Below, one piece after another: positions 11,869 to 26,800 of a DNA stretch of 64,000 bases. The position numbers were made by a program, and so were the translations under genes. The DNA comes from Lunularia cruciata (taxonomy: Eukaryota > Streptophyta > Marchantiopsida > Lunulariales > Lunulariaceae). The stretch lies in the NCBI GenBank assembly GCA_948567375.1, contig OX419755.1, forward strand, positions 56,624,291 through 56,688,290. The letters run 5' to 3'. The notes beneath the pieces are model-generated. The model searched no databases. It saw nothing but the letters and a program-made list of their open reading frames with translations, and had not been told where the DNA came from. The number at the start of each line of letters is the position of its first letter. The stretch's first letter is position 1.

Positions 11869-14800
11869 CTAGAAAGGGAAACAAGAAAACACACCGGATA
11901 AAAAGACAGCTGTTGGTTTTCCTGTTCAAACAAGAGATCCAAACAAAAAACGTTTGGATTAGATGGGACAAAAGATTCGACGTAAAGATGCTACGCAATT
12001 ATGGATGAAGTATTACACTTGCTTCACATGCTTTGCGCTACTTCCTTTGAAAAAGACGAGTAATGATATTATCCTCAAACGCCTCACCAACTAGAGGATT
12101 TTACTCCGATTCAATCACCTCTATCATTAAAAAGCTTTCCACCTGATGAATCCAGATTTCAACATACCAGGTGAGGGAGGAGATTGCCTCAAAAGTGAAA
12201 GGTGAGATGTAGCCAAGTTGAGTCCGTCCAACTGGTCCAACTCGTCAAACGAGTGAATGGTCACAGTATCTAACCCTAACTGTCTCTGCACCGCACAACA
12301 TGCCGTGCAATCGATATGTCAGTAAACTTTCATGTGTTCAACCAATTTTTTTAAATTGCTAGATTTTTAACTTCTCGGGGCAAGCGCAATGACTGGACAT
12401 AGGGACTTACAGTGATAAGGTGAGCGTTCTCTTCCAACACTTGAATTTCTCCAAAAGGGAGCCTTAAATCTAATGCCTGTTCAGAATAAGGGGAAACTTT
12501 AAGGTATGCATGAGGAGAAAACCCTAATACGTAGTACGATCCAGATGCCATAAGGTAATACAACTACCTGTTAGGACAGTAAATTACATTAAAGCCAATA
12601 CGGTATTAAAATCTGTTACCTGAACGCCGACAGCCCTTGTCTCATCCTTCTTAAACTTGAGGAAAGGCATAACAGATTGACTCAAAACCCGCTTGAAGTC
12701 AGCTACCTGCCATGAAAGTGTTCATAAAAGCCAAAATAAGAACGCGAGGTACAGAGACGTTCCAGTAAACTCACACTCCAGAGCGCCGACAGTCTTTTCA
12801 CAGAATAATATGCCTAGATTTATAACACAGGCTCAAAGCCTCAAGTTCTTGACATACTAAGTTCACGTAAGTTCATGCAAGAAAAACAGTGTAGTGTACC
12901 TGTGCAATTGGACTGCTCTTGACCGCGGCCAAAATAACCTGATCTGATTCAAAAGTCTCAGTATCCGCGTTGTAGTGAGACTGCAATATCCTCAGGCAGT
13001 CCTCCTGTCACAAAATACATTCACGGTGGTAAATATGTTGGGTTCAGTTCCGTGAAGGATATATCGTCTGCGGTAAAAGCAGTGTACCTTTAGTTTATAT
13101 TCACGGCGGTAAGTATACGAAAACAATATCCGTGACTTTAATATGATAGCTACAGACAGCAACTCATTCCATAATTTACTTTTGGAAGAGTAACCACATC
13201 AGTGAAAAGCTAGGCAACGAAGTAAGGACTAGTTAACTTTTCTCCTCGCGCTCCTCACTTTCCTGTCAGAGCGCGAAGGAGAAATCGTGAACACTAATAA
13301 ACTTGACTAAATACTTGATACAGTCCACACAAGCCCAGAAAACTTTGGAATACATCAACAGGATTTCTTCACTTATCAAAATGTAAGCGACAAGTGAAGT
13401 TGAGGCAGTTCCACCTCTGACGCCGGATATCTGCACTTTAGTAACAATCTAGGACCTTCACGTGAATCACACATTCATGACTCCCCACCACTTTTCTGAA
13501 CAGGAGGATAGATATGGGATGGGAACTGACCTGCCAACCACCATAATTCTCTGCAACAAAGACCCTCGCAATCGTCGGCTTTGGTCCATTTGGGGTAGGG
13601 TCAGGTTTCTTTGTCTTCTTGGGGGGAGCTGTCTGCTTCTGCAGTACCTTTCTCAAATCTATGATAACAGTCTGCAAGCAATAACCACGTCGCAAAATAG
13701 GAGATGCAAGAGGATAAGTTTAGGCTGAAAGTTACACCAATGCTTAGCAATAAAATCATGTACATTTGGTTCCACGAATACAAATGTATGAAATGGCCAC
13801 AAAGGAAACGGACGAATCTCCCAACATATTAAAATAAACCCACGAGGATTCCTGAAATTGACTAGGCCTATATGTTCTAATTTACGTACTTGTAGATACT
13901 TGTTGGCTCGTTGAAGTGTGTAGTTTGGAGCATCGGAAGCAGGCCAGCCCGCCTTGACAGCAAAACCATTATTTCCGAGTACATCATTCCAAACATGCTC
14001 CGCATAGTGAGGGCAGATCTGTCAAGCCATAAGGCACAACAGTGAACTGTTAAAACCCAACATATCTTATTACCAGAACAAATCCAGGAGATAAGGTGAG
14101 AGCAACTGCTGGAAACTTTCTTGGAAAGTGTTGAGTAAAGTTGATGAGGACGCATACTGGAGTGATAAGCTTAGTCTGAACATCCATGTATCGCCATAAC
14201 AGATCTTTGTGCATTCCTGAAGACCCACATGACAACCTGTACTCATCTCGCGCAGTCTACAAACATGGCCATCATGAATACGCCGTCAGGTGCTTCTACA
14301 AGCATAAATATCAGAGAAATTGAAGCACAACACACAAGAAACAAGCGCAGTGGATCTATAACTAGTAAACACAATACTGGGGAGAGCAAAAAGAAAGTAC
14401 CTGAAAGTCATAAAATCCTGTTTTGAGGGCATCTCTGAACATCATCGAGCTGTAATTCTTCTCGGTGAGAACGATGGCAATATTGATCTCGTTGTCAAAT
14501 ACTTTATCAGCAAAATTGTAAGGACCTATCCGTAGTGTATGTGCGGCAGGTAAGACCTCTTCCTCCATCCACGTAATTTCTCTGTAATCGCAGTAAGAGT
14601 TAGTGCGGCTTACTAGCTAAAGTACGAAAACTTTCCATGGTAGACATCCATCCATTACAGTTAGGCTCGATTAGTACGGATGAACGCACAACACAGGAGA
14701 ACACCCCTTGCATCACATCCCAATTCTGACAAGGTAAACACGAGTAGACTGCCATGACGGAAAGCAGCAGACAAAACTGGAGGCACAATGGCAGTCAGTT

Positions 14801-17800
14801 ATTAGTTCCAGCCAGAGAAGGAACAAAAGATAAAACTTACCACTAATCCCGAAGTAGGAAATGAGAGCAGAAGCCATTTGAAGAACGGAGGATCCAGACA
14901 CCACTAAGTGCATATGAAGTGCATATGACATGCAAGCATGAACGTGTGCAAACCGAAATGAATTGCATCCAAGGAAATGGAAATTGAGTGAAACTAACAA
15001 TGTGAAGGTAAGCCGAATTAAAGACATAATTGAAACACACCATGAGTAGCACCTGTAGAGAGAACTAGTATAAGACAAAACCGATTAAGCATCTGAAATT
15101 GAAGTCGGGGAAGGGTGGAGTGGAGCGAAGTGGGAGAGTGGATGGTGTCTTGGCTGGGTCGGAGCGGAGTGTGAGAGGACTGGATGGTATATTGCAGCAT
15201 GCGCTATCAACACATCAGTCCTAAAACATTTAACACTGAAGGAAGCAGAAAGGTGGTCTAGAAACCCTTCACGAAAGTACTAACGACTTCATCAGTGCCT
15301 AACGCAGGGCCTAAGTAGCTGGGCGAATGCCAGTACCCCTCGCACCGAGTTTCTCTTCAAACGCTCATGAGTGCTAAGGCAAACTCTGTTGCTTCCAAAC
15401 GTGCCGCTCAAATATGTAGCAGTGAGAAGTAAGGAAGCGCTGGAACTTATGCAGAAGCCAGCATGGCCAAGTAGGAGCACCTGTGAAGCCGAACGTAACT
15501 CGGTAGAAATTGGAAGGAATGGGCATAAAAAATGCAGAATAGAAACCATGAACAAGGAAAGGATGCATGATCGGGAGCACGAGCAAGGAAAGGATTTGAG
15601 ACGCACCTCGGTAATACCTGAAAGAAAACATCTATTAGTAGAGAAGCAAGCAAACAGAGTAGAATTGCAAGACGGCAATGAGAAAAATAGCATGAGTGAG
15701 AGTGATACATGCAAAAGAAAAAGATAGTGACGACTAGGAAGACGAGAGGAGAAAGATCATTGAAGAACAGGAAGAGGCAAGAAATACCATTAAGGAGTGT
15801 GAGAGAAGGAGAGACATTGTTTGCGTGAGGTGATGTGAGGGAGAGGGGCTGTAGAACCGAGTGGGTCTCATGCAGTTAAACAGCAAGCATCCGAATTATA
15901 CCAAACACAGAATATGTATTACATGCAAAAACAATTCTGTATTACACAAGTAGAAAGAGATTCGAGGGCTGTTGGTATAACTACCGGTGGCCGGTCTAAA
16001 TCATTACGAGCAAGTAATTTGCGGATGAAGTCAAGTTCATAGGTGTAAAGGTACAGATTACCCACAAAGACCACCCAAGGTGTACCCATAGAAATTCCGA
16101 AATCTTGACGGAAAAGCTGATTCCCGGAGGTGATGTAGAGGTTGCCAAATAAAAACAGCATCCAACGGACCAGAATGTCAGCATCAGCAGACACGAACTT
16201 GAGGTGTTTTGCCAACGGAGAAATGTTATATTTGCTTGTGAGCCATCTGTATTTGAAGTCGAAGGCAGAGGTCTCGACTACTAACACTGACTCTGTGTTG
16301 AGAGTGAAGCTATATTGGAAAGTGATCGGATGAGAGTAGCCAACCTTCTTTTGAGGTCGTCAAGGTGAGCCTTTGTAAATAGGGTGGTAAAATCAAAACT
16401 CTGAAAAAGACCTTTTCTTCTGGTGGCAGAAGGAGTCTTGACTGAACATTTGTCGCAGGGATTAGTGGACAGTGGTTTGCTTGGTCTTTGCACCTTCTCG
16501 AGTAGAATGGGAACCGCCAAAGAGTCGTCCAAGATCCAGCGGATGTTGGCCAGAAGTCCTGCTCGTAGGAACTCATCCATCCAGAGAGCGTGAGCTGTTG
16601 GTAGTAAGGCTTTGAAGAATGAGCTCAGCCAGAGTGATAGTTCGGAGAGGGACGTAGAGTGTCCAGCAGCAATAAACCTAGGGACGAAGGGTGACGTGGA
16701 ATTCGCAAGCGCAGCACAATGAGGGGTGTCTCTTGGTATCCTCGGAGTTGCAGAATACGTGAGTAGTATTGAAGGTGTTGTGAGAAAGCAAAAGCTGTGG
16801 TTGTGGAATCTGTATTGGTTTGTAAGTAGCTGAATGAGAATGAAGTTAGTTGAGCAGAGTTTGGACGTAGAGTGTCACCAAACGAACATAGAATTGTTTG
16901 GACACTTGTCCGGATAAGTAATAATGAAGTGGGATTGAAGCAAGAAAGGAGATTTCTATCGTGACTAGAGAGGAAGAGCGGATCGGCTGCATCAAATTCG
17001 TCCGGAATGGAGGGGAGGTTGAGGAACTGGTTAAACTGTTGTAGAAGCGTGTGACCTTCCATTGGTCAAGAAATTCCTTGGTTACATAAATTGCTTCCTG
17101 AGATAGTCTGTAGGCGCAAAGACCAGCAAGAAAGCTTGGATAGCATTGAAGGTGGAGGGGGAAGATGGGAAGACAAAACTTAGTACCTCTTGAGAAGAGA
17201 GGTGATATGTTGCTGGAAGGCAAGATATGAAGCTGCAATGACATGTCCATGGAAAGGGTCAATGAAACCTGGATGGTAAAGACAATGACACGGGGAAGAA
17301 AGGAGGGTTAGCTCCAACTGGGTGGATACTGTTCTCGCCGTTAGAGGATAGTCGAACTGTAGCCGGCTCAGAGTCCTAATCTACCTGTAGGCGGCGATGG
17401 GGACTTTGAGGAGATTCTTGGAGGTATAGCATCCAGAGATTCCCAGAGGTATGGCAATCGGGGATAGGAAGGGGAAGATGATGAGAGTAGGACGTATGTC
17501 GGGAGTAGATGTGTCGAGAGAGTAGTGGGGAGAGAGAGAAAGTAACAAATGATATATGAGAGCACGGACCTCCACTTCATCTTCATCTCTAAGTAGTACT
17601 GCAGTGGGAGAGGACGTGGAGAATTCAGAGAAGGTTGCCAAACCTAAAGCGCGAGAGGAAATCATCCGTGAGATTGTCTCAGTCAAACATAGTGAAGAGA
17701 TAAAAAGTCCTCATGAGGGAGCCCACGTAGCAGTTAGTGTTGCTCAAAGAGTAAGTGATGTAAATGTCTCCTTCGTCCATTATTGTCCTTTATTGGGTCG

Positions 17801-20800
17801 AGGAAGGAGTTATCACCGGTGTGAACGACCCTCAGGTCCCTTAACGTTTGGAGCATGGGATCAAGATCAGTCAACAAGTAAGAGGTAAGGATGCGTGCGG
17901 AATAGGGTTCCGGGTATAGTAAGAGAGGTCCAATGAGAGCAGAGAAGTAACCGACATGGCAACACGGGAAATTTCGCGTTCTAAAAATCAAGGGGACATG
18001 CTTTTGCAGCAGGTGAACAAAGCTTCTAGTCTGGTGTGTGTCCTCACTTTGTTAACCGCAAGATGGCCGAGTTGGCAGTATTGAAGACAAAGTTGGCATC
18101 GTCCATGGTGTCTCCCGCGTCAGCTAGCGCGAATCTTGTCGCATCGGCAGAAAACTCCGCTGCTCAACGAGTCAATAAATTCACCTGATCAATCCTTGAC
18201 GAAAATATTTGAAAGAAAGCGCAGAAGGTTCTCGATCAAAGCTAAGTTCTGTTGGTACTCGACATTACCTATAGATTCACGTATAGTCCTGAAGTTGCCA
18301 GTAGATTTGGACATTTTCTCCGAGTTGAGCATGATGTGTCCGTTACATCTAAACGCCAGAGGCCAATTCTTCTGTAAAAACTCAGTGATATGACTACATT
18401 AGTCAAATGTCATGGCATGAACACAATTCCAGGTTGACTACAATTTATAAACAACTGCAGTAACAATTCAAATCAGTACTCCTGGTCAAATTCACACCAA
18501 AAATTGCTCAATGCCACGTCTTGCTTGATACGGGGTACTCAATAGCAAGAAAGATGAGCACCCGAACGACTTGCGACAGGCATGATCCAACTACATCGTA
18601 GGCAACACAAAGGATAGCGTCATCAACCTGTAAAGACTTGACTAGAGAAATCCGAAATAGTTATTCCCACAAACCTCTGGGAAAACTGCTGTATGATTGT
18701 ATATCGAAAATGTCAAATGATTCTGAATCAAGTCCTTCCCTGAGACACGCAGATCGAATGGGTACCAATATCCAAACTCTTGCTTCATTTTCTGCAAGAA
18801 CATGAACAGATACAGCAGGAGTGTAAGACAGAAGAAAGGATCACAGAGATGTGAAACGCAGCTACTGTGACTACTATCAAAAAGAGGGACAACGGCACAT
18901 TGTCTGATGTTATGCAGCACCCCGTTAGGAGACCCGGTTTCACAACCACGTGGACTGACTTGACATGCCATGTACTCGGTTAGTTCCTGTGAAGCTTTTC
19001 TCGGCGAAAGTGAGGGTGAAGGGGAGGCCAGGTACACTTGTGACATTCTCCTTTATTCAGGTTCTTACCTTCTTTTCAAATGAGTCTCGACCAGTTTCAG
19101 TGAGCAACAAGCAGCCAGCAAGCCGTAGTGGGGGACATATCTAAGTTCCTTTGTAGGGTGAGACAGCATTGCAGAAAACATTTGATGGCAGCGGGAGACG
19201 GTGGGAAACGTACCCTGCTATTCTAATCTTTAGGGTGATAATTAGTGAATGCGGAAAACAGGAAAGAGAGGAGTGAATGGATTTAGGGCAAACACATTCA
19301 TAAATGGAATAAGTAGTGGTCTGTTACTTACCTTTCTTTTCAGAGAAAATGTGATTAGTTAAGTAATTCACCCATGTCCTTAATGAACTGAGAAGCATTT
19401 AGTCAGAGCGAGAGTATCAAAAAGATTGCATTCAATCGAGAAGCCAGGGAAGGTATTTATGCATCTCAAAGAGCAGCATTCAGCTTTCGTATAGCAAAGT
19501 CGATGTATGCGTGTACTAGTGAGTACAAAAGTCCTCAAATACCTAGTGAATTCAACCTTCTAATCCGAGGCTTGATACCGGCCGACTTTTAAAGTCAAAG
19601 TACGTCGAGTGATCAAGGTGAGGTGGCAAGAAGTAAGGAGTACAAGACATTCCTTACGTAACGCGTACGTTTCTCAAATTCATCGAGACTACTGCGACAC
19701 CAAATTATGGGAAATAGTGATCTGTTCATCTCTTGAAGCCAGCTTCATCACAAGGCCAGGCGTAAACTCCATATATGTCCAATGAGAGCAGAAGCCGTTC
19801 GTAGAACGGTGGATCCACATCCAATTAGGACAGAAGCGACGCAAACTAAGCACATGCAAATCTAAGTAACTAAGCGCATGCAAGTCGAAGCAATGCGCGC
19901 AATGCCAAATTGATAAACTGATACATTCCATGAACGATGACCAGTGCATTCACTATAAAGAGCAATGTGTCTCAAAACGGCATTTACTTAAACACTTGAT
20001 AGCGACCTCAGAAAGTCTAGACAAAGAGCTAGATTGCATCTCAGATTGTGGATGTACCGATTCTTACAGTTAGCAGGTCGATAGGAATTTTAGTGTCAGG
20101 CAGAGGACCATCGCGGAAGATGTAATTCCACACGGCAGGGGTCATCTGCTCTGGCTTCACCAGAGTACTCTTTGAACCAAATAAGTCGCCACCCTGCCGT
20201 CACATGCTTTTGTTAAATTGAGAGACAACGATTGCATTGACCTGGACTGACGGTATCTCCCACAGTTTTCACCAGCGGAACTACATTCTTAGAGATGCAT
20301 TGATCAATCTTCTCAAGTATATCTTCACCACCTACCTGATGGTTGGGTAGTAACAAAATGATAATAGTGATTTGGCAGTGAGAACTTACCTGTAGAAAAT
20401 GAGCAACAGTGTAATACGCCATGTAAATTGTGGAATCTGACAGCGATTCAACAAGGAACTGCTTGTCCCACGGTAACCGAGTACCTAAACCGAAAGACCG
20501 AGAGCAGGCCCACTGCAAAAGGATCAAATAATCATGGCATAAGCGGCAATTCCACCAACTTCCTATCGAACTACGTACTTTCAAACTGCTTATAGTAGCT
20601 TGTGCAGAGTGACCAGGGCCTTTATCAACGTCAGCATTATGAGCGTTAATTGAAGAAATGGCCGTAGGGACCTTGATCCTCCAACAATGTTTAGCAGAAG
20701 GAGTAATCAAAGCCACGGGAAGTAACCACATGGAAGTCTAACACACTAAACGTACAGCGTTGACAGTAAGAGGGCCTTGACAGTTAACAATTTGGAAGAC

Positions 20801-23800
20801 GACCACTTTACTTGATTGAGCCAGCCAAGAGTGTGTTCAAATCCATTGCGGGATTCATCATGGTAAAGCTCCATCTTGTTCAGACACTCCTCGGCTTTGT
20901 TTCTCCATTCGCTTTCTCCGTAGGTCAAGTACCTACAAGGTAGCATCATCCATGTTTAGTAGTTGCCCTTTGGCTAGGCTTAAAAGTGACTGACCTCCAG
21001 AGTACTCTTAGTCGTGGAATGTGAATCCAGATATTGGCTGAGGTACCTTGAACTATGGATCAACTTTACTTTCCAAGGATGGTACCAGGAGCTGAGTCAC
21101 GATTTTGTCTCTTAGAAGTTGCAGAACTATGTTACATTGTGGATGAAAGAAGCTTGATTAAGCAAGGCAACAATCAAGTAAGTAGATCAAGGGGCTCTCA
21201 AAAAGTACTGACTCAATTTACGCGTAGCATCGGGAATTCTACGTTGGGAGATATACGTCGAGACTTTCATGAAGAAAATTGATTCTGACTCGTACTAAAA
21301 TATGCCTAAGCTGCGTCCTGACACAATTTTACCAGGCATGAGAAAGCACCTACCACTGATCTGTCAGAGCAACAACACATTCGTCTCCAGACCTAGACAT
21401 AACCTTGCCTTCAGGTTCACTGTATACAACTGCATGCCCTGTTTCCAGCATCATCTGCACCAAGCCTCAAACTTTGTTAGAGGGACATTAATATGAAGGG
21501 AAAGATAACTTCCAAGGAAGATCCAGATGTAGACTTCCATAAGGAGAACGTTGCTGCATACACGATGCGAAAGCCGTGAATTCGAACATACGCAGCACCT
21601 ATTGTATAATGGAATATAAAACCCGTTGTAAACAGTCCAGTTCCCAAGCCCACGTCTGACTGGACTGACTCTGACATTTGACAGTAACAGGCAGCACCTA
21701 GCGGTATAGGTATATATCATGTATCAGTTCTGCTTTCATTTTATTGCCATTTCATCTACACTTCATACGCATTTAACGAGTTCTGGATCTCCCGTTCCTC
21801 GAACGGCTTTTGTCCTCATATATCCAATATCACGTATCGAGTGTAATATCAATCGTTGGTGAATAAAGGTGACATGCATTTAAGTGTACCTTTTTTATCA
21901 CTGGCTTGACGTCTGATACTTTTTGTCCCTTGTACTCGCCAACGAGCATTGTACCATCCGTAAAACCCTGCAGTACAAAGAACCATAATGAGCTACAGTA
22001 ATAATTCCCATTATGATGGGACTCCCCCAGAACAAGATTATACACTACTCCGTCCAGGGCAAGAACCTATTTACTGATACATATGGGGCCTGTTACAGAA
22101 ATGGAGGTTGCGATCATCTGTTGCTTACCTTCCCAGCCTTTGTACTATCCCTCAACTTTGCTACGCGACCCCCAGAGCAAATACCGTAGAATTAGGGACT
22201 CAGAATTTGCACAGATGTAATCCAAGATTCTTAAAGGTTCAAATTACAGTCCAGTAATGGGAGTGGTGGATACGAGGCGTAGAAAGGTCAACTATGAAGA
22301 GTAAGATGATACGAGATAGGTGACCCACTCAAATTATATCTAAAGTAGGGGGATTATTAATAGATAATGTAATATGCTTCTTCATATTCAAAACAGATAG
22401 CTTAATTGCCAACTTTGGTTCTTAGGTTACCGCTGGTAGTAAATACTGCCCATTATCCTGAGCGTAATATAAATAAAATTATTTACAGACGTATTCTAAT
22501 TCACCCTAGATTCTCCATCATCTGTATACTACCTCTCATTATTCAGAGTCTATGATCATTCTGGTGGTGAACATGGTACACACCTTGAGGTACGTAAGTC
22601 TTTTCGCTTCTGCAAGCTTCTCCTTGTCATTTTGACTTTTGATTTTGAGGTCGATGCAAGCCTTTTCAGCCGATTTGTCACCGAATCCAGGAATATTAAT
22701 GATGGGAATCAGCTCAAAAGGAAGCACCCATTCGTCCTTCACACCGTACTTCTCCCTGAAAGCTGTACATTTGGAAGTAACCGTTATCCACGAGTCCGTG
22801 AACAAAGAACCAGATAATCCAGATTCTCCATTCACGGAAACAAGATGAAGTAGCATGTGCTCACGTGAATACTCAACCTGGGCAGAAATATATGGCACAA
22901 CTAAAGGACCAACCTGGCTTTGCCTTCAGATCCTGCAGAGCCATATAATCATCGGGCGCATCACTGGGTACACTTGTGACTATACCCGTCCCTGAAACGA
23001 CACCGACATGTTTGCCATACAATCCTTGTTACTAAAGCCCACAAGCTTTTTTGATAGTCTGCAATAATCTGGTGGCATCTTTCTCTGATTTCCGAAATTA
23101 TAGAAACAATTGAAATATTCTGTCCTAGTAATAGTTCTGCAAAGGACCTGGAAGACTCAGATTTGTTCCCTGTATAAGTTTTATAAGCTGGATTAACTGA
23201 AAGACATTCGGGAGAAACCCAACCTTTGTCAGTAAGAATAGTGACCATTGGAAGGGCATAGATGACAGGATGACTGGTCAACGGTGAAATGAGCGGAAGA
23301 CCAATCAAGTCCTGCCCTGTCACTTGAAGCAGGCAAGTTGGTTTCTCAGGAACCTGTAACACATTCAAAGTAATACTTGAAAATGGTGACTGCATATTCC
23401 TCGTCTGAAAATGAAGGGTCAGAATCTAAGATACACCGATCTTGTTCACCCCGGCTATCACGCATAGATCGTCTCACAAATGGACACAAATGTGACTTAA
23501 GGGCCTGTTCATTACAAACAATAGATATAAGCAGTTGGACAGTATCACGCGGTGCTAAGTCTAAGGCAGCCATGCATCAAGTAGGCAGAGAACATGCCTT
23601 GGAGAGATGTTGGTACGCAAGATTCAAAGCAGATCGCTCGGTGATAATATACACATCTTGTTCATTTATTTCATATGCTCCATACTGGCCATCTGGGAGA
23701 ACCCAAGCATTTGTTTGCCCATACATTGTCTCTGGGCGTAGTGTTGCAGCAGCAAGATATACTTTTCTACCTTCCAACGCGGCCAGCTTGCCTGGAATAG

Positions 23801-26800
23801 AGAATGGCAGGTCATAACCATGTATAACAAAAGAACCTGAGGAGCAATGTGGCCTTCGTCCACACTGCTCAGCATATAAGTTTGTTCGCTGTCAAGAAGT
23901 CACAAAACATGAGTGCGTGAAAAGTAAAGGTTCTTACCAGTAAAAGGGGCCTTTACTTCCATCTTTATAAGGGTATACTCTTGAGGTTGAAGACCTTCAC
24001 CTGATGCTCTATCATGGTCTGCACAAGGCTGGACGTTGAATAAGGTATTAATCACAACTTGAAATGCATTGTTATATACAATGCCGTCAAAATAGAATGT
24101 TCTTTGGGTATCTAAATGTTAGCAATTGCATCAGTCAGTAGACGAAGCGATGGCAGATAATCTAAATGACGTTAGAGCAAGATACTTAAGCAGTGAAGCG
24201 AAAGGAACATACAACAAGCATCTACATCTACGTTAAGCATTTGGTACTTCAGCATTTTTTGCATCTCCGCGGTGAACAGTGTGAATTGTAGACTTCTCAA
24301 GCACTAACCTAGAATCCTAGGCAAAAATCTTACAACGTACTGAATTACTCGCATTCTGAAACCAGTGATCCGTTCCTTCCATCACTGGCTTTCTGCGGAC
24401 GTTAAAGCAACAGAAGTACTCTTGAGTTTTTAAGTAGAAACGTTCCTGGAGGTAGGTTCGATGAAATATTATTTATGAATACCACTATGCTAGCAAACAG
24501 AACCAATCACTTAATACGTGGTTCTATAAGGGTTAACCCCTCTGAAGCTTCTTCGATTACGAACCTGTCCATCCATTGGGGAATAAATGGCATATCGCAT
24601 GTCCTTCACGATCTGCACACATGACAACAAAACCGCGTCATGCCTTGTATTTTAGAGATGCCTTCGCCGATCTAGCCCATCCTCAGTAGGCTTTTATTGA
24701 TCTCAATCCAATTGTAGCTTGCAAGAAAATCTTTCTCACCTTTCCTTGTTCTTTCAGAGTTTCCATATGCCAGCAGACAAATGAGTCGTAGAAAGGATTG
24801 ACATCCGTAGTTATAAATGACCGGCGCCAGTCAACGCCAAGTCCCAATGCTTTCAGGTCATCCTGCGGTGTATACGAAGAATATTATACAACATAACTAC
24901 ATATTCGAGAAACGGAGCACAAGCCGTTCATGTAACCAATATCAACACAACCCTCTCTCTCGACCCAAAGGGCACAATTTAGAGTATTGCCATGCCTCGA
25001 AATTTGAGTCACTAATGGTCCTCTCTAATCGGTTACCTTAGCTAGTGGCGGAAAATACGATAGCCAATATGTAGGATCTCGGAACTTCGCAATTTCTTCG
25101 TCTTTGAGACCTAAGGACTGCATGATCTCCCACTGAAGAAAAACAGTACTGATAAATAACAACACAAGCGCATAAAATTAACTACATCACGTAGAGACTG
25201 TGCATTAGAATGGAGTGATCAAGATGAAAAGATGAATCTAGCAAGCCTACAGTAGTGAAAACAAACCCTAAACCAAATGAACACATGGGGCCAGAGCTAA
25301 AGATTGATACATACTTGAAACTTGGCCACACCAGCTTTGGCAGCCATCTTCGACTGGAATAATTGCAAGTCAGTGGTGAGCAAGCCAAAAAAAGCTTTAC
25401 CGTAGGTCTCAGCAGAAATAAGCATGAAGGTTTGAGAATAATTGGAGATGAAAGCGTAAGTAACGCGAAGGAGCTTATCGGACAGGGCAACAGAACGAAG
25501 TTGGCTAACTGTATATAGAAACACGGGTAATAACTCACTTTCTTGCTCTTGAACTTCTCGGGTTCTGCCTTCGCTTCTGCAGATTCTACAGGGGCTGCTG
25601 GAGGCGGTACCTTTTCTTCCAAGGAAGGAAATACGGGAGGATTCCCGTACTTTAGTATCTCTCGATCTATCTTGTCTGCACAAGCCTGCAAAAGGATATT
25701 TACAAGAAATAAAATGCTTTATGAGACAGTCCGGAAAAGATAAAGTATGATTCAACAATACACAAAATCCTGTGATGCAATGGCCTGACAAACAAAAGCT
25801 CTCCACTAGAGTGAATTCCTTTACAAAAACACTTTGAAACTGGGATCACTGCAAAGGACACACCTTTGCGGCGTTGCAGGTTGATTAACAATACTTGCGA
25901 CGTAACTCGACAAGAAGAAGTAATGGGTATCTAATCATATGCAGAACAAATCGTGCCCAAGGTTGATACTAAGGCTGTAATGTACGCGTAACACAACCAG
26001 GTCCTGTATTGAGGAAACCTGAACGAAAGGTGCTACCTGGATGTTAGAAACACATCACCTTGATAGGCATGCCTGTGCAGTGAAATCCAAAAGGGAAGAG
26101 TACTTGCTTTCCTCTTAATCGATGATATGCTGCAGCAAACTCCACCTAATTATACCAAATATGCAGCGTAAGTCCTGGTAGTAGGAGAGCGACATGCGTA
26201 CAGGCTTTGCATGACAGATTACAGAAAGAGATCATAAACATGTCAGTGATCCAAATGCTCTAGCTATCTCAGACGTTTCCTTCCGAGCTTGCAGCTAAAG
26301 GAAAAAGAGGATGGATCTCGGCAATGGAGAGTAAATCCCCGTCTAGATCTAGACCCAGACCCTGAAATGCTCTCTGTGTTGAATGAATCGTGCCTGTAGA
26401 ATACAAATAAGTATGTATGTAGTCCAGCTAAAATGCTCGAAGTCTGACCCCAATAGAGAGAACTAAGCTACATGGAGATAGTCATTTTCACATAATCTTT
26501 GCTGATTATGAGACCTCCCTGTACAGTACAGCATGAATTAACCACTTCTTTCCTAATCTGGCATCCGCAAGAACCTTCTCCAAAATTTTCTTCGTACATT
26601 ACCGATCACTCCCCTCCCTAAACCCCCAAAGGTCTTCAATTCTTCGGCTTCCACAATCACATGCATACCAACTGCATAGAATGTCAATCTTGACTGGAAT
26701 CACAGAGTTCATGTAGGCGCAAAATTTAACGCTCCTTGTTGATGATATGTACAATCTTAGACAATCCCTACCTTGCTAGCAGAAAATGCGTGTCCAAGAT

